Origin: Desulfurococcales archaeon
GTDB taxonomy: Archaea > Thermoproteota > Thermoprotei_A > Sulfolobales > NBVN01
Direction: 5' to 3'
DNA length: 17,274 nucleotides
NCBI GenBank assembly: GCA_027083115.1
Contig: JALWQN010000081.1
Location: forward strand, 1 to 17,274
A program made the position numbers and the translations under genes. This document shows positions 5,993-12,567 of this stretch, in pieces. How positions within the stretch are numbered: position 1 is the stretch's first letter; every line of letters begins with the position of its first letter. The notes below the pieces were generated by a model. That model saw only the letters and a list, made by a program, of their open reading frames with translations, did not search any database and had not been told where the DNA came from.

Positions 5993-7273
5993 ATGGTTAT
6001 TGATCCAGAAACTATTAGGGAGGACTTCCCCCTACTCCTAAGCAGGAAAGTAACTTACTTAGATAATGCGGCAACGTCGCAGAGGCCTAAACAAGTTATT
6101 GAGGCCATAGCGGAATTCTACAGGAGCCTTAACTCTAACGTTCACAGAGGAATTTACGAGCTAAGTCAGGAAGCCAGCAAAGTTTACGAGGAAGCTCATG
6201 AGGTCGTAGCTAAATTCATAGGTTCTGACGACTGGAGGAGCGTTTCATTCACCAGGAACTCCACAGAATCATTAAACATTATCGCTCAATCACTAGCAGA
6301 GAAAGAGCTCCGCGAAGGCGATGAAGTGATTGTTACGATCATGGAGCACAACAGCAACGTACTCCCTTGGGTAAGGCTATCGAAACTGCTTGACTTAAGG
6401 CTTAAGGTGATAGTCTTAGGCGATGACTACAGACTAGATTACGATGAGCTCGCCTCAGAAATGACCTCAAGAACTAAGGTTGTAGCCGTAACTCACGTAA
6501 GCAATGTCTTAGGAACAATCAACGACATCAAACGAATTAAGTCCCTCGCTTCTGAGGCCGGGGCTTACTTAATAGTTGATGGTGCCCAATCTGTTCCTCA
6601 CTTACCTGTGAATGTTAGGGAATTAGGTGTTGATGCCTTAGCCTTCAGTGGGCATAAGATGCTGGGCCCAATGGGTATAGGCGTACTTTACTTAAGGCCT
6701 GAACTAGCGGAGGATCTCCCTCCCCCTATAGTTGGGGGAGGCATGGTTAAGGAGACAGGCTTTAGGGAGGGCACCCTAAGTTATGAGGTTGCTGAACCGC
6801 CATGGAAGTTCGAGGCCGGAACGCCTAACGTCGCCGGTGCTGTAGGCTTAAGTGAGGCAGTGAAGTACCTGAGTAAGTTAGGCATGAATAATGTAGAGGA
6901 GTTCGAGAGAGGCCTTACTGAGTACGGCCTTAAGGAATTAACTACCGAGTTAGGTGATGAGCTAAAGGTTTATGGGCCAAGGGACCTTAAAGTTAAGGCA
7001 GGAATAATATCCTTCAACATATGCTCAGCTAATCCGCACCTGATTGCCTCATTACTTAGTTCTGAAGGAATAGCTGTAAGAAGCGGTTACCACTGCGCTC
7101 AGCACTTACATCAATTTATCGGTGCTTCAGAAGGGAGTGTTCGCGCGAGCTTCTACATATATAACACTAAAGAAGACGTCGATAAGTTAGCTAACTCACT
7201 GAAGAAAATCACTAAGGAAATTGGGAAGGCCGGAGTTAAGTGCACAAACCCTCCCAAGAAATCATGCTGTTGA
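5993..7273 (+). CDS. sufS: Group II cysteine desulfurase, SufS type, with Cys-rich tail
   Basis: A PLP enzyme that removes sulfur from L-cysteine as an enzyme persulfide, leaving alanine. All key positions are intact in the 426 residues: N-terminal YLDNAATSQRP (22-32), H119 in MEHNSN, D196 and Q199 in VDGAQS, the Schiff-base pair H221-K222 in SGHKMLGPMG, and the active-site Cys C368 in RSGYHCAQ, which is the SufS/CsdA form of the motif. The length is slightly above the usual 405-410 because of a tail, residues about 411-426, containing C417 and a terminal Cys-Cys pair (C425, C426) behind a Pro/Lys stretch. I saw no SufBCD or SufE/SufU nearby, so the acceptor may be TusA or IscU. The ATG at 5993 is preceded by the palindrome at 5966-5980. 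Confidence 0.93.
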   Translation: MVIDPETIREDFPLLLSRKVTYLDNAATSQRPKQVIEAIAEFYRSLNSNVHRGIYELSQEASKVYEEAHEVVAKFIGSDDWRSVSFTRNSTESLNIIAQSLAEKELREGDEVIVTIMEHNSNVLPWVRLSKLLDLRLKVIVLGDDYRLDYDELASEMTSRTKVVAVTHVSNVLGTINDIKRIKSLASEAGAYLIVDGAQSVPHLPVNVRELGVDALAFSGHKMLGPMGIGVLYLRPELAEDLPPPIVGGGMVKETGFREGTLSYEVAEPPWKFEAGTPNVAGAVGLSEAVKYLSKLGMNNVEEFERGLTEYGLKELTTELGDELKVYGPRDLKVKAGIISFNICSANPHLIASLLSSEGIAVRSGYHCAQHLHQFIGASEGSVRASFYIYNTKEDVDKLANSLKKITKEIGKAGVKCTNPPKKSCC

Positions 7274-7297
7274 CTAATGATAGAAAAGCATAAAATA

Positions 7298-7312
7298 AAT
7301 AACAGTGTTATT
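7298..7312. promoter_or_regulatory. Sulfur-cluster box AATAAC-AGT-GTTATT before cysO
   Basis: A perfect 6+6 palindrome, 15 bases before the ATG of the phosphoserine sulfhydrylase gene and 25 bases after the sufS stop codon. It overlaps the downstream edge of an AT-rich TATA-like element (ATAAAATAAAT, about 7290-7300). The gene therefore appears to have its own regulated promoter rather than depending only on readthrough from sufS. Confidence 0.75.
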
Positions 7313-7327
7313 AACTAGGAAAACAAC

Positions 7328-8515
7328 ATGAAGATTATCCCAATATATAAGGTTAGGGGGCATGAAGCCCCACCGATGCAGGATTTGCTTGAAGTAATTG
7401 GTGAAATGCTTTGGGAGGGAGTAGTGGAGAAGCCGGTGATTGTTGATGATGACTTAAGAGCCGTCAGTAATGAGGAGGTCCTCCATTCCCTGAACAAGTT
7501 AGGCGTTAAGCTAGTTCCTGTTTCTAAGGTAGGTGAGGAAATTAAGGTGCCTCTAGAGGACCTGGACTTCTATGGGGACATAAGCCCTAAGCCTTTCAGG
7601 ATCTTCAATAGTTCCGTGGAGTTGCTTAGGAGGGGATGGCCAACTCCTTTAGTCCTGCTTAAGTCCCTCTCTGAAGGCGATGTTCGTGTTTGGGGGAAGC
7701 TTGAGAGCTTCAACCCATTCAGCCAAAGCATTAAGGATAGAATAGGTTGGTACATGTTCGTTAAGGCATTAGAGGAGGGAGGATTTAGGAAGAAAGAAAT
7801 GATTTATGAAGCAACATCAACAAACACTGGCTTGGCTTTAGCGGCCCTTGCGGCCATACACGGGTTTAAAGCAAAGCTCTACATACCTTCAAGCATACAG
7901 AAGGTCTCAGACATTTTCCTGAAGGCATTAGGCGCTGAGGTTGTTAGGTTACCTAAGAAATTAACTATCGAGTGCGTAGATGAGGTAGCTGAGGAGGCCC
8001 TGAGAGCAGGTGCCGTGAACCTGAATCAGTTCGAGAACGACTACAACTTCGAAGCCCACCTAAGGTTCACGGCTAAGGAGCTTGACCTGCAGGTAAGGGT
8101 AGGGAGACTGAAGCCAGCAAGCATTTTCGGCGGAATAGGCACTTCAGGACATATGGCCGCAATAACTTTCTACTTCAGGAACAGGTACCGCAATACCGTG
8201 AAGGTGTTTTTCGCCCAGCCCGCTGAAGATGAGGTCATACCCGGCATCAGGAGAGTTGAGAGCGGCATGAAGTGGGTTCATTGGGTTGAAGCCAATGAGG
8301 TTATTGACATCACCCTTCAGGAGGCAGTTGAGGGAGTTAAGTTGGTGGGGAGGGGTGATGGATTACTTATAGGTTTAAGTAGTGGTGCAATAGTTGCTGC
8401 GTACAGGAAAGTCATGAGGGAAGGGAATATAATGCCAGGCGACCACTTACTGATCCTTCCTGACAACGGCTTCAAATATGGGGAACAGCTTGAGAAGTTC
8501 CTCACCAGCAACTAG
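7328..8515 (+). CDS. cysO: O-phosphoserine sulfhydrylase / cysteine synthase, Aeropyrum CysO type
   Basis: A PLP-dependent beta-replacement enzyme predicted to make cysteine from O-phosphoserine and sulfide. The 395-residue length, the N-terminal extension and several segments match my memory of Aeropyrum pernix CysO (389 aa): RRGWPTPLV (101-109), SFNPFSQSIKDR (127-138, PLP-binding K136), the substrate loop STNTG (164-168), GGIGTSGHM (268-276) and IPGIRRVESGM (304-314). The GIRR arginines lie where the phosphate-recognising Arg of phosphoserine sulfhydrylase occurs, favouring phosphoserine over acetylserine. Residues 1-70 resemble a worn ParB/serine-kinase-like fold (PVIVDDD... LGVKLVPVSKV) without its catalytic DGHHR-type motif. 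It lies behind a perfect palindrome and directly after sufS, so cysteine synthesis and cysteine breakdown genes appear to share control. Confidence 0.88.
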   Translation: MKIIPIYKVRGHEAPPMQDLLEVIGEMLWEGVVEKPVIVDDDLRAVSNEEVLHSLNKLGVKLVPVSKVGEEIKVPLEDLDFYGDISPKPFRIFNSSVELLRRGWPTPLVLLKSLSEGDVRVWGKLESFNPFSQSIKDRIGWYMFVKALEEGGFRKKEMIYEATSTNTGLALAALAAIHGFKAKLYIPSSIQKVSDIFLKALGAEVVRLPKKLTIECVDEVAEEALRAGAVNLNQFENDYNFEAHLRFTAKELDLQVRVGRLKPASIFGGIGTSGHMAAITFYFRNRYRNTVKVFFAQPAEDEVIPGIRRVESGMKWVHWVEANEVIDITLQEAVEGVKLVGRGDGLLIGLSSGAIVAAYRKVMREGNIMPGDHLLILPDNGFKYGEQLEKFLTSN

Positions 8516-8567
8516 TTCTCTAGGTAATACGTAATTAAGAGAGGCTGGCTTTCGGGTGAAATGATTT

Positions 8568-8756
8568 ATGAGTATCTACGGTCCTCCTGGATATTGGGGG
8601 ATTCAACCAAAATCGAGGCGCTCAAAGGAGCCAGAGCACCCAGCAGATGAAGGATATGTCCCAAAAGATGCAGGGAACGTAATGAAACCCGGAGGCCTTA
8701 GCGTAATCTGGAATTCAATCCTTAATCAATATCACCTTAAGTACTCCCTCACTTAA
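8568..8756 (+). CDS. Small Pro/Gly-rich hypothetical protein (62 aa)
   Basis: I recognise no family. The ORF starts 52 bases after cysO on the same strand, with a Shine-Dalgarno-like GGTGA at 8555-8559 eight bases before the ATG, as expected for a downstream operon gene. The N-terminal 43 residues are rich in Pro, Gly, Tyr, Trp and charged residues (MSIYGPPGYWGIQPKS...) and look disordered; the last 19 residues are hydrophobic/aromatic and are encoded over the 3' end of the opposite-strand tusA-like gene (42-base overlap). There is no Cys, no signal peptide and no long hydrophobic helix. The overlap and the unrelated ending leave open that only the first part is real coding sequence or that the gene has lost its original 3' end. 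Confidence 0.45.
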   Translation: MSIYGPPGYWGIQPKSRRSKEPEHPADEGYVPKDAGNVMKPGGLSVIWNSILNQYHLKYSLT

Positions 8757-8957
8757 TTCATGCTCCTTCACTACATATCCTTTCTTTACTGCAAGTAGCT
8801 TAATGACTGCTAAGGGAAGGTCGTTTGGGTCAGTAAGTAAGGTGAGCTTTCTTCGCCCCGACCCAAGAACTTCATTAAGCCTGAAGACAGGGTCTCCAGT
8901 ACATCCTTTCCCCTTAACCCTTAAGTCAATAACTCCCTCCATATTGGGGGACCTCAC
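8715..8957 (-). CDS. TusA-like sulfur relay protein with atypical CTGDP motif
   Basis: An 80-aa protein with the TusA layout: strand VIDLRVKGKGC with C19 at the place of the persulfide Cys, then helix VFRLNEVL, strand KLTLLTDPND, helix LPLAVIKLLAVKKGY and a final strand GVLKVILIKD. The usual C-P-x-P is CTGDP here, so the Pro next to Cys is missing and a Pro comes four residues later. The GTG start overlaps the iscU stop (4-base GTGA overlap), so it is translationally coupled to the scaffold gene; an in-frame ATG at 8942 is an alternative start that would still keep the whole fold. This position suggests a dedicated sulfur donor or acceptor for the IscS-like/IscU pair. Confidence 0.82.
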   Translation of the reverse strand: MRSPNMEGVIDLRVKGKGCTGDPVFRLNEVLGSGRRKLTLLTDPNDLPLAVIKLLAVKKGYVVKEHELSEGVLKVILIKD

Positions 8958-9457
8958 TTCATCTTAGGGCTTCTCCCATAGATCCTTTCAATCATTTCTT
9001 CCTCTTCCATAGTCTGCCTTTCTTCAGCCGTTAATTCCTTAGGCAACCATGGAGGGAGCTCCTTACCTCCGTAGTAAGCCCTTACAGCCCTCTTGAGTGC
9101 GCCAACAGCAAGTATGCTGCAGTGGTACTTTATGGGTGGTAGGCCCCCTAACTCATCAGAGATTTCCTTCCAAGAAATTTTCCATGCTTCCTTAATGGTT
9201 TTGCCCTTAATTAACTCGGTTAGGACGCTTGCTGCAGCTATGTTGGCTGCGCAACCATAGCTCTCGAAGGTCGCTTCCTTAATTACTTCCTCACCCCCAA
9301 CATCAGCAATCCTTAGGTATAGCCTAATCATGTCTCCGCAGGCTGGACTACCGGCCATAGCCTCGACGGTTGGGTTCTCCATTGGCCCTAAATTCTTCGG
9401 GTTCTTGAAGTACTTCAGGACCTTCGGCGAGTAAGGTAAGGGAATTCTCGAACTCAT
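8954..9457 (-). CDS. iscU: Fe-S cluster assembly scaffold IscU
   Basis: A scaffold on which [2Fe-2S] or [4Fe-4S] clusters are built from iron and desulfurase-derived sulfur. The three conserved Cys are present: C40 in GSPACGD (with D42), C69 in SYGCAANIAAAS and C113 in KYHCSILA. LPPIK (106-110) equals the position and form of the LPPVK motif that bacterial HscA chaperones recognise. The total of 167 aa is longer than bacterial IscU (about 128 aa) because of a charged C-terminal tail from about 135 onwards (LTAEERQTMEEEEMIERIYG), helical in appearance. It lies 50 bases downstream of the iscS-like gene on the same strand but has its own palindrome and a CTTTTTAGG TATA-like element on the minus strand, so it can be transcribed independently. 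Confidence 0.93.
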   Translation of the reverse strand: MSSRIPLPYSPKVLKYFKNPKNLGPMENPTVEAMAGSPACGDMIRLYLRIADVGGEEVIKEATFESYGCAANIAAASVLTELIKGKTIKEAWKISWKEISDELGGLPPIKYHCSILAVGALKRAVRAYYGGKELPPWLPKELTAEERQTMEEEEMIERIYGRSPKMK

Positions 9458-9467
9458 AATTACTCCT

Positions 9468-9482
9468 AATAACGATGTTATT
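9468..9482. promoter_or_regulatory. Sulfur-cluster box AATAAC-GAT-GTTATT before iscU
   Basis: A perfect 6+6 palindrome, ten bases before the iscU ATG on the minus strand and downstream of a TATA-like CTTTTTAGG in the iscS-iscU gap. It is in the same place relative to the start codon as the box before the regulator gene, and differs from that box only in the spacer. Confidence 0.75.
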
Positions 9483-9507
9483 AGAGCCCTAAAAAGGGTT
9501 CCTGAAT

Positions 9508-10737
9508 TTATTGTTTGGGGTGGGATGGCTTCAGCGAGCTGATGCTCCTTAATCTCTTGATCGCTTCAGGAACTACCTGCAGAGCATAATCGATGTCTCC
9601 ATCTGTGTGGTACCTAGTTATCTTGAAGAGTATGCTGCCGTGGGCTTCCTCGTGCTTCCTCCCTATAGCTAGGAGAACATGGCTTGGCTCAAGGATTCTC
9701 GATGTGCAGGCACTACCGCTGGACGCGTAGATCCCCTTAAGGCTTAACTCAACAGTTACGGCCTCACCCTCAACATAAAGGAATGAGATATTGACGTTAT
9801 CTGGGGCTCTTAAGTCGCCTTTAGGGCCATTAAGTAGGGTTTCGGGGACCTCATTAAGCAACCCGTTAAGTAACTTATCCCTTAAGGACTTAACCCTCCT
9901 CACTTGATTACTGAAGTCCTTGAAAGCTAATTCCATGGCTTTACCGAAACCAACTATTGCTGGCACGTTCTCAACACCCGGCCATAATGTCTGGGTGCTT
10001 AACTGCCCCCTAATCACGGGCTCAAGCTTAACGCCTTCCTTAACATAAAGTACTCCAACCCCCTTAGGCCCCAGTATTTTGTGGCTGCTTAAAGTAAGTA
10101 AGTCAACACCCAATTCCTTAACGTCTAACTTAATCCTGCCGAACGCGTCGCAGGCGTCAGTATGGAAGAGGGCCTCAGGATTGTTTTCCTTAACCACCTT
10201 AACTAATTCCTTAACCCTCTGTATGGTGCCTATCTCGTGATTAACTGCCTGCACGCTAACTAATACTGTGTCCTTATCCATGTAAGCTGAAAGAACCTCA
10301 GGATCGACGAAGCCCTCCTCATCAACGGGTACCTTAATGACCTTCATACCAAGAAGCTTGGCCGCAAACTCGGCAGGGAAAATAACGCTTAGGTGCTCAA
10401 CAGAAGAAACGATTACCTTACCTCCCTTCCTGCCTGAAGCAATAGCTGAACCCAGAACAGCTAAGTTATTCGCTTCAGTACCGCTGTGAGTGAAGACCAA
10501 GTTCTGGGGCCCCCCGGCATTCAATTCCTTAACTAAGTGCTCCTTAACCCTCCAGACAGCCTCGTAAGCCTCCCAACCGGGTTTATTAGTTATTGATGGG
10601 TGGCCGAAGCCCTTCCTATTGAAGTAAGGAAGCATCGCCTCCACAACTTCCGGAGGCACCCAACCAGAGTTTTCGTGGTCGAAGTAAACCTCCCTTTCAG
10701 GCTGGCCGTGCTCCCTAAGAAGTCCCTCAACACTCAA
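9508..10737 (-). CDS. IscS/NifS-like cysteine desulfurase with divergent cofactor-pocket residues
   Basis: Class V PLP enzyme of the group I desulfurase type, 409 aa. Preserved are the phosphate loop HSGTEANN (84-91), H115, D194, H219-K220 in SSHKILGPKG, and the mobile catalytic Cys C344 in GSACTSRILEPSH, so cysteine desulfuration for the adjacent iscU is the best prediction. Several usual residues differ: the N-terminal L-D-N-A-A-T-T segment is FDHENSGWV (19-27); the Gln stacking near PLP (DA-x-Q) is Asp (D197 in DACDAFG); and the RSGTEN phosphate-cup motif is LWPGVEN (251-257), without its Arg and Thr. The start is TTG at 10737. Because a fully canonical SufS is encoded nearby, this protein may be specialised or act on another substrate; selenocysteine lyase-type activity cannot be excluded. 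Confidence 0.82.
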   Translation of the reverse strand: MSVEGLLREHGQPEREVYFDHENSGWVPPEVVEAMLPYFNRKGFGHPSITNKPGWEAYEAVWRVKEHLVKELNAGGPQNLVFTHSGTEANNLAVLGSAIASGRKGGKVIVSSVEHLSVIFPAEFAAKLLGMKVIKVPVDEEGFVDPEVLSAYMDKDTVLVSVQAVNHEIGTIQRVKELVKVVKENNPEALFHTDACDAFGRIKLDVKELGVDLLTLSSHKILGPKGVGVLYVKEGVKLEPVIRGQLSTQTLWPGVENVPAIVGFGKAMELAFKDFSNQVRRVKSLRDKLLNGLLNEVPETLLNGPKGDLRAPDNVNISFLYVEGEAVTVELSLKGIYASSGSACTSRILEPSHVLLAIGRKHEEAHGSILFKITRYHTDGDIDYALQVVPEAIKRLRSISSLKPSHPKQ

Positions 10738-10746
10738 TTAATGCAC

Positions 10747-10761
10747 CATAACACTGTTAAA
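10747..10761. promoter_or_regulatory. Degenerate sulfur-cluster box before the iscS-like gene
   Basis: Read on the minus strand it is TTTAAC-AGT-GTTATG: the core TAAC-N3-GTTA is perfect, and nine of the twelve defined positions fit the AATAAC-N3-GTTATT consensus. It lies nine bases before the TTG start, the same spacing as at iscU. The left arm resembles the TTTAAC arm of the 1286 palindrome and the right arm the iscU-type box, so it looks intermediate between the two forms. Confidence 0.55.
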
Positions 10762-10862
10762 GAATAAGCATTTAACTATTAATGACTCGCACCTAATGTC
10801 AGGATACGCTACAAAAACCTAACCACGCGAAGACGCGAGAACATGATTGACTTAAGAGGCTA

Positions 10863-11168
10863 AGGTGCTTAAGGAATTGAAGTTATGGATTAATTAGTTA
10901 TTGAAACCATAAGGCAGTTATTACCTGGTGCTGAAGTATACGTTAGGAAGTGCGCCAGGGGTGATGCAGTAGCGTCAAGCGACCTGGACTTACCGATAAT
11001 TTAGCTACAGAATCCCTTACCCGGTCAAAGGGAGGGAGGAATTAGTAGTGGGGATTGAGGAGGAAGCTGAGCTTACCACTAGATCACCCAATAGAGTTCC
11101 ACCTGACCCAATCCGAAGAAAGAAGTAAGTACTCGAGGAATTATGCTGCCCGCATAAGACTCGTATAA
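10863..11168 (+). pseudogene. Decayed MNT-type nucleotidyltransferase (antitoxin-like) gene
   Basis: This fills most of the gap between the iscS-like gene and the epimerase. A GTG-led start reading VLKELK is followed, after a frame change, by IETIRQLLPGAEVY...ARGDAVASSDLDLPII and a stop near 11002, the layout of a minimal nucleotidyltransferase (RG..x..SDxDl). The catalytic Gly-Ser is replaced (VRKCARGD instead of LFGSxxRG), and stop codons interrupt the frame before and after. A further in-frame fragment at 11097-11168, FHLTQSEERSKYSRN..., lines up with the end of the intact MNT protein at 14716-15069 (FEIHVVTWEEFRKWYRK...). Total size is close to a complete 350-base MNT gene. It is broken by stops, a shift and active-site loss, so it is a relic and shows that TA-type genes were once inserted here too. 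No HEPN partner is visible. Confidence 0.65.
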
Positions 11169-11178
11169 ACCGGTTTTA
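11163..11178 (+). promoter_or_regulatory. TATA-like element with AAACCGGTTT palindrome upstream of the epimerase
   Basis: GTATAAAC is followed immediately by GGTTTTA, giving a perfect 10-bp palindrome AAACCGGTTT at 11167-11176. By archaeal spacing this would start RNA near 11190, about 100 bases before the preferred epimerase ATG at 11293, or exactly at an in-frame GTG at 11188. Promoter function is inferred. Confidence 0.3.
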
Positions 11179-11292
11179 AGCGATGCCGTGGCGAAAGGTC
11201 CTGCAGAGAATAATGGTTGGCAGAACCATTCAACATCATTAATGCTTCAGAAAACACATAATTACGTGGAGAACCTTAATCAGGGTTTAAGC

Positions 11293-12231
11293 ATGAAGGT
11301 ATTGATTACTGGTGGGGCCGGCTTCATAGGTCATCACGTAGTTAAGCAATTGATTGATTCAGGGCATGATGTCATGATTATAGATAACTTATCACGTAGC
11401 TTAAGGGAGAATATCGAGTTTATTAAGGAATTAGGTGTCCTGCTCAAACCCATAGACGTTAGGGACCTTAATTCATTGAGTGATGCCTTCAAGGAATTCA
11501 GGCCTGAGGCAGTAGTTCATGCTGCAGCACTAATTGATGTTGAGGAAAGCGTTAAGCACCCGGGCCTATACGCTGAAGTGAATGTTACGGGTTCAGCTAA
11601 CGTGGGTAAGGCATCCTGCGGGGTTGGGGCCTCAAGAATCATTTACTTGAGTTCAGCTGCAGTCTATGGGGAACCGAAGTACTTACCTATTGATGAGAAT
11701 CACCCTACTGAACCACTATCGCCTTACGGAGCAAGCAAGTTAGGTGGCGAGCTCCTGATTAAGTCATTAAGTAGGTCACTAAAGAAAACCAATTACGTAG
11801 TGCTCAGGTTATTCAACGTCTACGGTCCAGGACAAAGCCCGGACTCACCGTACTCAGGAGTAATAACTAAGTTCATATCCAGGGTTAAGTCAGGCCAGCC
11901 ACCAATAATCTACGGTGATGGTGAGCAGGTGAGGGACTTCATCCACGTTAAGGATGTGGCTAAAGCCGTTGAGAAAGCACTAACGACGGAACTCCTTAAC
12001 GAAACCTACAACATAGGCTCAGGAAAGCCAACTACCATAAATGAACTAGCGAACGCAATACTGAAAATAAGCGGTAAGGAAGAACTGAAACCAAGGCATG
12101 AGGCCCCAAGACCTGGAGACATAAGGCTATCTTATGCGGACATAAGCAAAGCATTAAACCAACTTAAATGGAGGCCAGAAACCAGTCTAGAGAAAGGAAT
12201 TAAGGAACTTATCGAATCAATAACTAACTAA
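11293..12231 (+). CDS. NAD-dependent sugar-nucleotide epimerase/dehydratase (GalE-like, extended SDR)
   Basis: Extended short-chain dehydrogenase acting on NDP-sugars, probably UDP-glucose/galactose 4-epimerase or a related epimerase, in the cytoplasm. Counting from the ATG at 11293 (312 aa), the NAD loop GGAGFIG is at 7-13, D31 ends strand 2 and selects NAD, SSAAVYG is at 120-126, and the catalytic YGASK has Y145 and K149. LRLFNVYGPGQ and YGDGEQVRDFIHVKDVA are substrate-side motifs of this family, and NIGSGKPTTINEL follows. The length is that of archaeal GalE-like proteins. An in-frame GTG at 11188 would add 35 residues unlike the family and is less likely, although a TATA-like sequence at 11163-11170 lies about 22 bases before it. 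It has no link to the sulfur cluster and may serve surface glycan or N-glycan synthesis. The exact substrate is not readable. Confidence 0.88.
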   Translation: MKVLITGGAGFIGHHVVKQLIDSGHDVMIIDNLSRSLRENIEFIKELGVLLKPIDVRDLNSLSDAFKEFRPEAVVHAAALIDVEESVKHPGLYAEVNVTGSANVGKASCGVGASRIIYLSSAAVYGEPKYLPIDENHPTEPLSPYGASKLGGELLIKSLSRSLKKTNYVVLRLFNVYGPGQSPDSPYSGVITKFISRVKSGQPPIIYGDGEQVRDFIHVKDVAKAVEKALTTELLNETYNIGSGKPTTINELANAILKISGKEELKPRHEAPRPGDIRLSYADISKALNQLKWRPETSLEKGIKELIESITN

Positions 12232-12232
12232 T

Positions 12233-12421
12233 GTGATACTTAGTAGTAGGGGTGTTGAGGAAGCAATAATTGAATAATTGACTGATCGAGTGATTATTGA
12301 AGCGTTAGAGAAAATTTTAGGCTAGGAAAGAAACATACCATTAAGGGTAACCCCAGTAAAAAAGAGAGTTAAAACTAATTCAGAGAAGGTTGTTAGGGAA
12401 TTAAGAGAGGGTAGGTATTGA
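12233..12421 (+). pseudogene. Probable decayed antitoxin-like small gene with two in-frame stops
   Basis: A single frame beginning with GTG one base after the epimerase stop reads as a plausible 62-codon protein interrupted by TAA at 12275 and TAG at 12323, ending RVKTNSEKVVRELREGRY before a TGA. This end has the pattern seen at the C termini of the two VapB proteins here (DSAELIREMREKR at 17160-17195, NSVEEIRRWRERR at about 12824-12859), which is the part that binds the toxin. I infer a broken VapB-like gene without toxin. The rest (SSRGVEEAI, VIIEALEKILG) shows no recognised fold. Together with upstream elements of vapB it fills the 382-base gap from 12232 to 12613. Confidence 0.4.
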
Positions 12422-12567
12422 GGATAGCGTTTCTCACCCTTTCATAATGTGATCTATAGAATATAGAGCTTCATTCCCTTGATGTATGTGAAGGTTTAGG
12501 CGATACTAGCTATTTAAAAGCGGAGACCTGATCTCCTGAAAATACCTTAGTCTTTAAAGCCTTTTCC

